From Comamonadaceae bacterium PBBC2 (GTDB taxonomy: Bacteria; Pseudomonadota; Gammaproteobacteria; Burkholderiales; Burkholderiaceae_C), in NCBI GenBank assembly GCA_002255935.1, contig NKIO01000001.1, positions 124,001-188,000 on the forward strand: a DNA stretch of 64,000 nucleotides, written 5' to 3'. The position numbers and the translations under genes are program-made. The notes under the pieces were generated by a model. That model was not told the DNA's origin. It was given only the letters and a program-made list of their open reading frames with translations, and did no database searches. Below are positions 8,496 to 17,164 of the stretch, piece after piece; positions within the stretch are counted from its first letter, which is position 1, and every line of letters begins with the position of its first letter.

Positions 8496-9080
8496 ATGAA
8501 CATTCACCAACTGTCCGTGCGCTACCAGCACGAACAAGACCGCATTTTGATGAGCCTCAACACCGCAGACGGGCACGAGATGCAAATCTGGCTCACGCGG
8601 CGCATCATTTTGGGATTGTGGCCCTTACTGAATCGCCTGGCGATCGATCACTTTGCGGTGCCTGCGGACGCCAAGAGTGATGGCTTTGTCGACCTGAAGG
8701 CTCTGGACCACAAAACGCGCACGATGCTGGCCGATATGCGCCGCCAAGAAGTGCTGCAAACCCTGGATTTTCAGACCCCCTACAAAAGCGGCACCGGCAG
8801 CAAGCCGCTGGGCGACACCCCCCTGCTGCTGACCGAGATTAACCTCTCGCCACTGAAAAACGGCGCCTTGCACTTGCGCTTTCATGAAAAGCTGGAAGGC
8901 GTTACACCCGCCCGATCCTTTGAGATGCAGATTCCCCCAGAGATCATCTTCAGCCTTTTGCAACTGCTGGGCATGGCGGTGCAGCAATCGCAATGGAGTA
9001 TGGCCGGCGATGCACCGGTTCTGGAAAACGAGGTGGAACCCAGCCTGCTCAGTGACCTGCGCCCGGTGTACCTGAACTAG
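8496..9080 (+). CDS. Conserved protein of unknown function
   Basis: A soluble 194-residue protein that I do not recognise. It opens with MNIHQLSVRYQHEQDRILMS, suggesting a beta-rich fold, and has a hydrophobic patch near the C-terminus (EIIFSLLQLLGMAVQQSQW). No signal peptide, membrane helix or catalytic motif is seen. AAGGA is close to the ATG. It is divergent from clpB and lies 18 bp upstream of the large sensor kinase, so the two may be co-transcribed. Confidence 0.72.
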   Translation: MNIHQLSVRYQHEQDRILMSLNTADGHEMQIWLTRRIILGLWPLLNRLAIDHFAVPADAKSDGFVDLKALDHKTRTMLADMRRQEVLQTLDFQTPYKSGTGSKPLGDTPLLLTEINLSPLKNGALHLRFHEKLEGVTPARSFEMQIPPEIIFSLLQLLGMAVQQSQWSMAGDAPVLENEVEPSLLSDLRPVYLN

Positions 9081-9098
9081 CGGCCCGCGAGACCCGCC

Positions 9099-12000
9099 AT
9101 GCCGCTAGCCCCCGACCCAAGCCTGTCGCGGCACCACGTAACGCGCAGGGCCGTTGGGGATGCACGGCGCACGCTGCTGTGGCCGGTGATTATTTTGTTC
9201 ATCGGCAGCGCGCTGTCGGTACTCGCCACCCTGTATGTGCAACGGGTCGTTCAGCAGGATGCCCAGGCGCGGTTTGCGGCCCAGGTCGACCGCATTCAAA
9301 GCGAGATCGAAGAGAGTTTTGAACGCCCTCAGCACGCGCTGAATGGCTTGGTGGGCTTCTACAACGCTACGCGGTCGGTGGGGCGCAAAGAGTTTGATGC
9401 CTACTGGGAGTTTCGCAACATCGACCGTGAATTTCCCGGTGTTCGCAGTTTTGGTTTCATTCAACCCGTATTGCGGGAAAACCTGGCGGCCTTTGTGGCG
9501 GCGGCCAGCGCGGATGGACTCAGCGAATACAAAGTCAGAACCCAAGGCGATGACCCTGAGCTTTTTTTGGTCCGGCACATGGCATCCGCCGTGGACAACA
9601 AGGCGGCCCTGGGCATTGATCTGAATGTAGAGAAGGTGCGCCGCGCCGCTATCACCGAGGCCATTCAATCTGGCACAGCCGTGCTGTCGGGTGCTATCCA
9701 GTTGGGCCTGCCCGATGGGCAGCGCAAACCAGGCTTCCTTTTGATGCAACCGGTCTACCGCAGCGGTGCCGACCCCAAGACTTTTGCGCAGCGCCGCGCG
9801 GCGTTAGTGGGCTTGGTCTACGGCGCGATTGTGATGGACGAGCTCATAGGGCGCAGCACCCAAACGGCCGATGGGTTCACCGAGTTTCAGATCTTTGATG
9901 GCGCACCGCACAGCAACGACAACCGTGTTTTTAGTTCGCTAAAAGCGCATGCGGAAAACTACCCGCCCTTTTCGGGCAAGCGCGGCCTGGAAATTGCCGG
10001 GCGAACCCTGGACCTGGAGGTGGTCAGCACACCGGCGTTTGCCGCATCGCTGGATGATTCACGCCCCGCTTTGGTGGGCAGCGTGGCCCTGCTGCTCACC
10101 CTGTTGGCCACGATGGGGGTATGGCAATTGACACGCGGCCGTGCGCTGGCCGAGCGCCAGGCCCACCGGGTGTCGGCCGAGAATGACCGCCTGGCCAAGG
10201 TGGTGCAGCTCACCAATAACTCGGTGGTGATCACCGATGCGCAGGGCCATATTGAATGGGTGAACCCCGCCTTTAGCAAGCTCAGCGGCTTTAGCCTGAA
10301 GGAGGCCTATGGCAAGAATGCTGCCGAACTGCGAGGTACGCAGTCGTCGGACCCAGCCGCCTTTGCCACCATTCAGCAAGCAATCGCCCAGGGTGAAGAC
10401 GCACGCGTGCAGACCCACAATTTGGGCCGCGACGGACAAGACTATTGGCTAGACCAGGACATTCAGGTTTTGCGCGATGAGCACAACCAAGTCTCGGGTT
10501 ACATGGCCATTGAGACCGACATCACCGCCGAGAAGCGCGCAGGCGAGACGCTGGCTGCGGCCCTGATGGAAACCGCCGCGTTGATGAACACCATCAACAT
10601 CCACAGCATCGTGTCTGAGGCCGATTTGGCGGGCCAAATCACCCATGTCAACAATGCGTTTGAGCTGATTGGCGGCTACAGCCGCGCAGAGCTGCTGGGG
10701 CGCAACCACCGTATCGTCAATTCCGGGCTGCACCCGGCCGAGTTTTGGGAAGAGATGTGGAGCACCATTGCCAGCGGCCAACCCTGGCGCGCAGAGGTTT
10801 GCAACCGCGACAAAAGCGGCAAGCTGTATTGGGTAGACAGCCTGATTGCGCCGTTTGTGGATGCGCAGGGCAAGGTGGTGAAATATGTGTCCATTTGCAC
10901 CGACATTACGGCGGCCAAACGCTACCAAACATCCCTACATGAGGCGCGCGCCAAAGCCGAAGAAGCCACCCGCAGCAAGGGCCAATTTTTGGCGAATATG
11001 AGCCACGAGATTCGCACCCCCATGAATGCGATCTTGGGCATGCTGAGCTTGCTGCAAAAGACCGATCTGAACAACCGCCAGGCAGACTACGCCAACAAGA
11101 CCGAAGGTGCCGCGCGCTCGCTGCTGGGCTTGCTCAATGACATTCTGGATTTCTCCAAGGTGGAGGCCGGCAAGATGAGCCTGGACGTGCAGCCCTTCCG
11201 GCTGGACCGGCTCTTGCGCGACTTGTCGGTGGTGCTGTCCTCCAATGTCGGCACCAAGAGTGTGGAGGTCTTGTTCGACATCGACCCCAAGGTGCCCAAG
11301 CTCTTGCTGGGCGATGCGCTACGGCTGCAGCAGGTGCTGATCAATTTGGGGGGCAATGCGGTCAAATTTACGGCGCAAGGCCAGGTGGTGATTTCGATCC
11401 GCCAAGCCAGCGGCGATGCCCCGCCAGACACGCTGCTGTTTGCCGTGCAAGACTCCGGCATTGGCATCGCCCCTGAGAATCAGGAACACATCTTCAGTGG
11501 TTTTTCTCAGGCCGAGGCGTCTACATCGCGCCGCTTTGGTGGCACCGGCTTGGGGCTGGCCATCAGCCAGCGCCTGGTGGCGGTGATGGGCGGCCAATTG
11601 CAATTGGCCAGCGCCCTGGGCCAGGGCAGCACCTTCAGTTTTGCGATTGCGCTGCCACAGGTGCAAGAGCAAATGGCAGCTGCAGATTTGCAACTGGAAC
11701 CAACACCCCCGATAGAGCCCCGCCATGTGCTGGTGGTAGACGACAACCCGATCGCGGGCCAGTTGATGGTGGCCATGGCGCACAGCTGGAACTGGACGGC
11801 TGACCTGGTTGGCAGTGGCGAAGAAGCCGTGCAACGCATCCGCGCCAGCATGGGGTCCGGGGCGGCCTTTCCCTACCACGTGGTTTTTCTGGATTGGCAA
11901 ATGGGCGCGGGCATGGACGGCTGGGAGACGGCGCGCCAGCTGCGCGCGCTGACCCAGGGGCTGGATGGCCCCAAGCCCACCCTGATCATGGTCACCGCAC

Positions 12001-13274
12001 ACGGGCGTGAGACGCTGTCGCAGCGCACCCACGAAGAACAAAGTTGGCTGAATGGCTTCTTGGTCAAACCCGTGACCGCCTCCATGCTGCTAGATGCCGT
12101 GGTGGATTCCCAATCGGCCGAGTCATCGCAATCCGGGCTGCGCCAAGCGGCCCGGGGCGCGAGCCAGCGTCGGCTCAATGGCCTGCGCCTGCTGGTGGTG
12201 GAAGACAACCTGATCAACCAACAGGTGGCCGAAGAGCTTTTGAATTCAGAAGGCGCTTTGGTGTCCTTGGCCGCCAACGGCCAATTGGGTGTAGAGGCCG
12301 TTTTGGCAGCCGACCCGCAATTTGATGCCGTGCTGATGGATCTGCAAATGCCGGTGCTCGACGGCTATGCCGCCACCCGTGTTTTGCGCACGACCCATGG
12401 CATGAGTAAGCTGCCCATCATCGCCATGACGGCCAACGCCATGGCCTCCGACCGCGAAGCCTGTTTGCAAGCCGGTATGAATGACCATATCGGCAAGCCC
12501 TTTGACTTGAATCAGCTGGTGACCCTGCTGCGCAGCTACACGCAGACACCCGTAAGTGCCCCTCCCAGCGGCTTGCCCCTGCAGCCACCTGCATCACCAC
12601 CCTCCTCTACTGCAAAGTCTGATCTGCCGCCAACCCCAGGCGTGGAGCTAGAGCAAGCCTTGGCGCGCTTGTCGGGGATGCAATCTTTGTATGTGCGGGC
12701 CGCCCGCGATTTTGTGTTGTCCATGGCCGATGCCCCGCAGAGCTTGCAAGCCGCATGGGCGCGCCATGCCTTTGACGAAGCCACCACGCAAATGCACACC
12801 ATCAAAGGCAATGCTGGCACCCTGGGTTTGCCAGCGTTGGCAGCCGAGGCGGGCCGCCTGGAGACGCTCTGCCGCCAGCAGACCACCCCAGGTGCCGCAG
12901 CGAACGCCAACCCGCTAGACGGCGTGACCGACACTTTTGCGCAAGTGCTGCACACCAGCCTGGCGGCTCTGCAGCAGGCCATTGAGGTGCTGGAGCCGCC
13001 TGTGGCACCCGCCGCGTCAACGCAGCCCACTGCGGGGAACATGGGCACGGTGCAGGTCAGGCAAGACGACACCCAGCACCGGGCGCTTCAAGCTGCTTTG
13101 GCAGAGCTTGCGCCACTGCTTGCAGCCTCTGATTTGACCGCATTGGAGCGCTTTACAGCGCTGCGCCCTGCACTGGCATACCTGCCAACGGGCCAACTGG
13201 CTCCGCTAGAGGCCGCGCTGCAAAGCCTGGAGTTGGATCAAGCCCATGCGCTGTGTGTGGCGCTGCAAACTTAA
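9099..13274 (+). CDS. Hybrid sensor histidine kinase with CHASE, two PAS, two receiver and Hpt domains
   Basis: A 1391-residue membrane phosphorelay kinase carrying every relay step. A periplasmic CHASE domain (about 70-300) lies between two membrane helices (about 28-50 and 323-345). Two PAS domains follow (about 365-480 and 497-610). The kinase core has phospho-accepting His636 in FLANMSHEIRTPMNAILGM and an ATPase domain with GGTGLGLAISQRLV. Receiver 1 has Asp932 (FLDWQM), receiver 2 has Asp1081 (LMDLQMP), and the Hpt domain has His1233 (MHTIKGNAGTL). CHASE domains sense small extracellular ligands; this ligand is unknown. No response regulator lies beside it, so its output partner must be elsewhere. 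Confidence 0.93.
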   Translation: MPLAPDPSLSRHHVTRRAVGDARRTLLWPVIILFIGSALSVLATLYVQRVVQQDAQARFAAQVDRIQSEIEESFERPQHALNGLVGFYNATRSVGRKEFDAYWEFRNIDREFPGVRSFGFIQPVLRENLAAFVAAASADGLSEYKVRTQGDDPELFLVRHMASAVDNKAALGIDLNVEKVRRAAITEAIQSGTAVLSGAIQLGLPDGQRKPGFLLMQPVYRSGADPKTFAQRRAALVGLVYGAIVMDELIGRSTQTADGFTEFQIFDGAPHSNDNRVFSSLKAHAENYPPFSGKRGLEIAGRTLDLEVVSTPAFAASLDDSRPALVGSVALLLTLLATMGVWQLTRGRALAERQAHRVSAENDRLAKVVQLTNNSVVITDAQGHIEWVNPAFSKLSGFSLKEAYGKNAAELRGTQSSDPAAFATIQQAIAQGEDARVQTHNLGRDGQDYWLDQDIQVLRDEHNQVSGYMAIETDITAEKRAGETLAAALMETAALMNTINIHSIVSEADLAGQITHVNNAFELIGGYSRAELLGRNHRIVNSGLHPAEFWEEMWSTIASGQPWRAEVCNRDKSGKLYWVDSLIAPFVDAQGKVVKYVSICTDITAAKRYQTSLHEARAKAEEATRSKGQFLANMSHEIRTPMNAILGMLSLLQKTDLNNRQADYANKTEGAARSLLGLLNDILDFSKVEAGKMSLDVQPFRLDRLLRDLSVVLSSNVGTKSVEVLFDIDPKVPKLLLGDALRLQQVLINLGGNAVKFTAQGQVVISIRQASGDAPPDTLLFAVQDSGIGIAPENQEHIFSGFSQAEASTSRRFGGTGLGLAISQRLVAVMGGQLQLASALGQGSTFSFAIALPQVQEQMAAADLQLEPTPPIEPRHVLVVDDNPIAGQLMVAMAHSWNWTADLVGSGEEAVQRIRASMGSGAAFPYHVVFLDWQMGAGMDGWETARQLRALTQGLDGPKPTLIMVTAHGRETLSQRTHEEQSWLNGFLVKPVTASMLLDAVVDSQSAESSQSGLRQAARGASQRRLNGLRLLVVEDNLINQQVAEELLNSEGALVSLAANGQLGVEAVLAADPQFDAVLMDLQMPVLDGYAATRVLRTTHGMSKLPIIAMTANAMASDREACLQAGMNDHIGKPFDLNQLVTLLRSYTQTPVSAPPSGLPLQPPASPPSSTAKSDLPPTPGVELEQALARLSGMQSLYVRAARDFVLSMADAPQSLQAAWARHAFDEATTQMHTIKGNAGTLGLPALAAEAGRLETLCRQQTTPGAAANANPLDGVTDTFAQVLHTSLAALQQAIEVLEPPVAPAASTQPTAGNMGTVQVRQDDTQHRALQAALAELAPLLAASDLTALERFTALRPALAYLPTGQLAPLEAALQSLELDQAHALCVALQT

Positions 13275-13900
13275 GCGCTGGGTGGCTTAGGGTGTGAGGG
13301 GGCCGCGTTGGCATTGGCGTCCGCGTCCGCATTCGTGACCTGAATGCCCCAGCGCGCCATGGCGGCATCGTCTGCCACCCGCGCATCCACCCAATGGCTG
13401 CCTTGCAACGTGGCCTCTTTCTTCCAAAACGGTGCTTGGGTTTTCAGGTAGTCCATCAAAAACTCGCAGGCCTGAAAGCTCTGCCCCCGGTGCGCCGAGG
13501 TCACCGCCACCAACACAATCTGGTCGCTAGGCTGCAGCAGCCCCACGCGGTGCACCACACGGGCTCCAAAAATATCAAAGCGCGCATGTGCCGCATCGAT
13601 CATGGCCTCAATAGAGCGCTCCGTCATGCCCGGGTAATGCTCCAGCTCCAACGAGAGAATGCTGGGTTCAACAGCGGGGAGCGTGGGGGCCATCGTTTCG
13701 CCGCCGGGCCGCCCCAAGGCGAAATGCGCCCCCTCGGGGGGCAGCGAACCACGCGCAGCGGGGAGTGTGGGGGCCATCTCTCTGTCGCGAACGGTGCCCA
13801 CAAAACTGCACACCGCCCCCACCCGGCGGTCGCCCGCACGCAGCGCAGCAATCTCCGCCGAGACATCAAAATCTGCCGTTTGAATCGAGACGCGTACCAT
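13271..13900 (-). CDS. moaE: Molybdopterin synthase catalytic subunit MoaE with an in-frame repeat insertion
   Basis: The large subunit of molybdopterin synthase, which puts dithiolene sulfur into precursor Z using the MoaD thiocarboxylate. Family motifs are CSFVGTVRD, LEHYPGMTE, VGLLQPSDQIVLVAVTSAHR and FWKKE. At 209 residues it is about 60 longer than Escherichia coli MoaE. Some 36 extra residues (starting EMAPTLPAARGSLPPEG) sit between FVGTVRD and SILSLELEHYPG and are the translation of GC-rich repeat family B. The C-terminus has a low-complexity Asn/Ala/Asp tail. The insertion falls in a loop position, so activity may be kept. The stop overlaps the convergent kinase gene by 4 bp. Confidence 0.92.
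   Translation of the reverse strand: MVRVSIQTADFDVSAEIAALRAGDRRVGAVCSFVGTVRDREMAPTLPAARGSLPPEGAHFALGRPGGETMAPTLPAVEPSILSLELEHYPGMTERSIEAMIDAAHARFDIFGARVVHRVGLLQPSDQIVLVAVTSAHRGQSFQACEFLMDYLKTQAPFWKKEATLQGSHWVDARVADDAAMARWGIQVTNADADANANAAPSHPKPPSA
13674..13779 (-). repeat. GC-rich repeat family B inside moaE
   Basis: The unit GCCGGGCCGCCCCAAGGCGA ... CCCCCTCGGGGGGCAGCGA ... GCAGCGGGGAGTGTGGGGGCCATC is preceded by a partial second copy of its right end. About 22 bp (GCGGGGAGYGTGGGGGCCATC) is therefore directly repeated at both edges. Two related units lie at 53307-53463. The length keeps the moaE frame open. Confidence 0.82.
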
Positions 13901-13914
13901 GCCAGTCCTATGCG

Positions 13915-13975
13915 AAATCAGGCTGTAAAGCCCATGGATAGTGCGGGAGCAGCTACCAACTTCATAGCAAGCAGC
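13915..13975 (-). repeat. Dispersed repeat family A, copy 4
   Basis: Inverted core TGGATAGTGCGGGAGCAGCT at 13935-13954, filling the 78-bp gap between moaD and moaE. Confidence 0.85.
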
Positions 13976-13978
13976 ACT

Positions 13979-14242
13979 TTAGCCACCAGTAACTGGCGGA
14001 AAGAATGCGACCTCGGCTCCCTGCGACAAGGGGGCCGATTCACTACACAGCACTTGGTTGAGCGCCATGCGCACCGCACGGCCCTGGCCCAGGCTTTCCG
14101 CGTGTTGGGCATCCAAGGCCATCAGCTCGGCACGCAGTTGCCCCACCGTAGTCGCCTGGGTTTCAAAGTCCACGGGGCCCACCCCCAGGGATTCGCGCAG
14201 AGAGGCAAAGTATTTCACCCGCACCCGAATGCTATGTGTCAT
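13979..14242 (-). CDS. moaD: Molybdopterin synthase sulfur carrier subunit MoaD
   Basis: A ubiquitin-like sulfur carrier of 87 residues ending in the obligatory Gly-Gly (FFPPVTGG). The C-terminal glycine is thiocarboxylated and passes sulfur to MoaE. The beta-grasp core is visible as IRVRVKYFASLRE and ALNQVLC. Its start overlaps the moeA stop by 4 bp (ATGA), so translation is probably coupled. MoaE follows after a repeat-filled gap. Confidence 0.93.
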   Translation of the reverse strand: MTHSIRVRVKYFASLRESLGVGPVDFETQATTVGQLRAELMALDAQHAESLGQGRAVRMALNQVLCSESAPLSQGAEVAFFPPVTGG

Positions 14243-15582
14243 GACAGGAGATCTGCAAAGGATAAAAACTGCACGGTATCACCTGGCGCAATGGTTTGCC
14301 CGCTGGGGTTATCCACCACGCCATCGCCCCACACGGCAGACGTCAGCACGCCCGAGCTTTGGTTGGGGAACAAATCCAGCCCACCCGCCGCATTGCGCCG
14401 CACCCGCAAGAACTCACGCCGCCGATCCGCCTTGGGCCAGGCAAAATCCGCGCGCACGGGTGTAGCAAACGCAGTGGAAGGGCTTTGCCCCTGCAAGGCC
14501 TGCAAAAACGGCCGCACCAGCAGCAAAAAGGTCACAAAACTGGACACCGGGTTACCCGGTAGGCCGATGAAATGACAAAACTCCGTTCCGGCTGAGCACG
14601 CCGAAGCCGGTGTGAGTCCTTCGACCCCTTCGACGGGGCTCAGGACAGGCGGCTCAGAGCGAGCGGTGGTGTGGATACGCCCATGCGCAAAAGGCTTGCC
14701 GGGCTTGATGGCGATTTGCCACAGATCGAGCTGGCCCAGCGCCTGCACTGCGGGTTTGATGTGGTCTTCTTCACCCACCGACACGCCGCCGCTGGTCAGG
14801 ATCAGGTCGTGGTGGGCGGCAGCATCGCGCAGCGCGGCCACCGTGGCGTCCAGCTTGTCGGGCACGATGCCCAGGTCCGTGACCTCGGCTCCCATGCGGC
14901 GCAGCAGCGCACTCAAAAAGAAGCGGTTGGAGTTGTAAATGGCACCGGGCTGCATGTCTTGCGGCGCGCGGGTGCCGGGCATCACCAGCTCGTCGCCGGT
15001 TGAAAATAAGGCCACACGCGGGCGGCGCGCCACGCTTAAGCTTGCCATGCCGATGCTGGCCGCCAAGCCCAGTTCGGCAGGCCCCAGGCGCTGGCCGCGC
15101 GACAGCACTACGGCGTCACGGCTCACGTCTTCACCGGCACGGCGGATATTTTGGCCTGGCGTGGGCGGCTGGTTCACGATCACCTGGGACGCGGTGCCCT
15201 GTCCATCCGGCGCGGCCACGGCAGTGCAATCCTCTTGCATGACCACAGCATCGGCCCCCGCAGGCACCACGGCCCCGGTAAAAATGCGCGCCGCAGTGCC
15301 AAGGGTCAGGGCCTCAGCCCCGCCGCCCGCGGCAATGCGCTGGGACACGGTGAGCGCCGTGCACAATGCCATCACATCCGCACAGCGAATGGCATAACCG
15401 TCCATGGCGCTGTTGTCGTGCGCGGGCACTTGCAGTTCTGACACCACGTCTTGCGCCAGCACGCGGCCATCGGCCTCCATCGTGGGGACCTGCTCTGCCC
15501 GGCCCAGCGGCGCAGCCGTGGCCAGCAATTGCGCCAAGGCATCGTCCAGGCTTAACAGAGGTGGGCGGCCAGGTGAATTCAT
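14239..15582 (-). CDS. moeA: Molybdopterin molybdenumtransferase MoeA with an in-frame repeat insertion
   Basis: MoeA inserts molybdate into adenylylated molybdopterin. Its 447 residues include PAHDNSAMDGYA, RRAGEDVSRDAVVLSRGQRL, ALFSTGDELV, ILTSGGVSVGEEDH and GLPGNPVSSFV. About 28 extra residues (ARSEPPVLSPVEGVEGL ... SACSAGTE) between GRIHTT and FCHFIGLPG are the translation of repeat family C. Other MoeA proteins go almost directly from KPFAxG into the GLPGNPVS loop, so the insert lies close to the active site. The ATG at 15582 abuts a copy of repeat A. A six-codon mini-ORF (MKRVAL) in that repeat ends on the moeA start codon. Confidence 0.93.
   Translation of the reverse strand: MNSPGRPPLLSLDDALAQLLATAAPLGRAEQVPTMEADGRVLAQDVVSELQVPAHDNSAMDGYAIRCADVMALCTALTVSQRIAAGGGAEALTLGTAARIFTGAVVPAGADAVVMQEDCTAVAAPDGQGTASQVIVNQPPTPGQNIRRAGEDVSRDAVVLSRGQRLGPAELGLAASIGMASLSVARRPRVALFSTGDELVMPGTRAPQDMQPGAIYNSNRFFLSALLRRMGAEVTDLGIVPDKLDATVAALRDAAAHHDLILTSGGVSVGEEDHIKPAVQALGQLDLWQIAIKPGKPFAHGRIHTTARSEPPVLSPVEGVEGLTPASACSAGTEFCHFIGLPGNPVSSFVTFLLLVRPFLQALQGQSPSTAFATPVRADFAWPKADRRREFLRVRRNAAGGLDLFPNQSSGVLTSAVWGDGVVDNPSGQTIAPGDTVQFLSFADLLS
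14578..14668 (-). repeat. Dispersed repeat family C inside moeA
   Basis: An imperfect inverted repeat: CCGTTCCGGCTGAGCACGCCGAAG at one side, GGGGCTCAGGACAGGCGGC and AGAGCGAGCGG at the other, with TTCGACCCCTTCGACGG in the middle. It resembles the short 'TTCGACAAGCTCAGGGCGAACGG' elements that I recall from many proteobacterial genomes. It stays in frame within moeA. Confidence 0.72.
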
Positions 15583-15645
15583 AGCGCTACTCTTTTCATA
15601 GCTGCTCCCGCACTATCCACGGCCTCAATGCCCGATTTCATACTT
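15583..15645 (+). repeat. Dispersed repeat family A, copy 5
   Basis: Core at 15600-15619. It occupies the whole gap between the thrC stop and the moeA start and therefore forms the moeA leader on the minus strand. Confidence 0.85.
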
Positions 15646-17164
15646 ATTTAGCGCATTCCGCCACGATCAGCGCCTGAATCGCTTTCACGTCGGCGTCCAT
15701 CACCAGCACGCGTTTGGGCAGGGCTTCAATGCCCTCAAACTTGGCCGGCCGGTCCGGCTCGCGGCCCAGAGCTTGCACAATCGTTTCGGCAAACTTGATC
15801 GGTAGCGCGGTTTCCAAAACGATCATCGGCACCGTCGCTGTGCGGTGCTGGTGCGCCACCTTCAGGCCATCGGCCGTGTGGGTGTCGATGATGAGCGCAT
15901 GCTGGTTCCAGGTGGCGCGGATGGTGTCGATGCGGTCGGCGTGGGTGCTCTTGCCGCTGACAAAGCCGTAGCGCGTGGCAGCCTGCGCGAACGCAGGGTC
16001 AGCGCTCAGGTCAAACTGGCCCGTTGTGGCCAGGCCCTCGCCAAACAGCGCCTTCACACGCGCGCCATCACGGCCCAGCAGATCAAACACAAAGCGCTCG
16101 AAGTTGGAGGCTTTGGAAATATCCATCGACGGGCTAGAGGTCTCATGTGTATCGGCGCTGCCGCGCACGCGGTACACACCGGTGCGGAAGAACTCGTCCA
16201 GCACATCGTTCTCATTGGTGGCGATCACCAGTTTTTCGATGGGCAGGCCCATCATGCGGGCCACATGGCCAGCGCACACATTGCCAAAGTTGCCCGAGGG
16301 CACGGTGAAGCTGACCTGGGGCGTGACGGTGGGCTCGCTGCGCGGCATCAGCGCATCGCGCGGGCCGGGGGCCTTGGGCGGCGGTGGCTCAGTGGCCTGC
16401 AGGTAGCCGGCAAAGTAGTAAACCACCTGGGCCAGCAAGCGCGCCCAGTTGATCGAGTTGACGGTACCAATTTTGTATTGGCGCTTGAACTCCAGGTCAT
16501 TGCTCACGGCCTTGACCATGTCCTGGCAATCGTCAAAAACGCCCTTGACGGCAATGTTGTGGATATTGGCGTCCATCAGGCTGAACATCTGAGCCTGCTG
16601 GAAAGCACTCATGCGGCCATACGGGCTGGTCATGAAAACGCGCACACCCTGCTTGCCGCGCATGGCGTATTCGGCCGCGCTGCCGGTGTCGCCACTGGTG
16701 GCACCCAGAATATTCAGCTCTTCGCCCCGGCGCGCCAGCTCGTACTCAAACAAATTGCCCAGCAGCTGCATGGCCATGTCTTTAAAGGCCAGCGTGGGGC
16801 CATTGGACAGGGCTTCCAGGTACAAGCCGGGCTCGCCGAACTTGGCATCCGGCGCTTCCAGCGTCTTCAGGGGCACGATCTGCGGTGTACCAAACACCTC
16901 TTCGGTATACGTCTTCTGGCAAATGGCCTTCAGGTCGGCGGCGGGAATGTCGTCAATGAAAAGCGACAAAATCTCAAACGCCAAGTCGGCATAACCACCG
17001 CTCTCGCCCTTGCGGAAAGTGCGGCGCAGGCGGTTCAGTGCCGCAGCGTCGATTTGCGGGTAGGTTTCGGGCAGATACAAGCCGCCATCGGGGGCCAAGC
17101 CTTCGAGCAGGATTTCGCAGAATTGCTTGCGGTCGGCGTGACCCCGCGTGCTTAGGTATTTCAT
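15644..17164 (-). CDS. thrC: Threonine synthase
   Basis: A PLP enzyme converting O-phosphohomoserine to threonine. Its 506 residues begin MKYLSTRGHADRKQFCEILL; the PLP lysine lies in GPTLAFKDMAMQ, and FTVPSGNFGNVCAGH is clear. A Pro/Arg-rich linker of about 25 residues (ATEPPPPKAPGPRDALMPRS) precedes FTVPSGNFGN and is longer than I expect for the family. It may be an eroded GC-rich repeat. The start overlaps the hom stop by 4 bp, so the two consecutive threonine-pathway enzymes are translationally coupled. Confidence 0.96.
   Translation of the reverse strand: MKYLSTRGHADRKQFCEILLEGLAPDGGLYLPETYPQIDAAALNRLRRTFRKGESGGYADLAFEILSLFIDDIPAADLKAICQKTYTEEVFGTPQIVPLKTLEAPDAKFGEPGLYLEALSNGPTLAFKDMAMQLLGNLFEYELARRGEELNILGATSGDTGSAAEYAMRGKQGVRVFMTSPYGRMSAFQQAQMFSLMDANIHNIAVKGVFDDCQDMVKAVSNDLEFKRQYKIGTVNSINWARLLAQVVYYFAGYLQATEPPPPKAPGPRDALMPRSEPTVTPQVSFTVPSGNFGNVCAGHVARMMGLPIEKLVIATNENDVLDEFFRTGVYRVRGSADTHETSSPSMDISKASNFERFVFDLLGRDGARVKALFGEGLATTGQFDLSADPAFAQAATRYGFVSGKSTHADRIDTIRATWNQHALIIDTHTADGLKVAHQHRTATVPMIVLETALPIKFAETIVQALGREPDRPAKFEGIEALPKRVLVMDADVKAIQALIVAECAK

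Noticed and set aside
13394-14575. A 393-codon plus-strand ORF across moaE, moaD and moeA
   Set aside because: It is antisense to three well-supported genes and partly translates repeat A.
15845-17155. A 436-codon plus-strand ORF over thrC
   Set aside because: It is a mirror of thrC with no recognisable domain.
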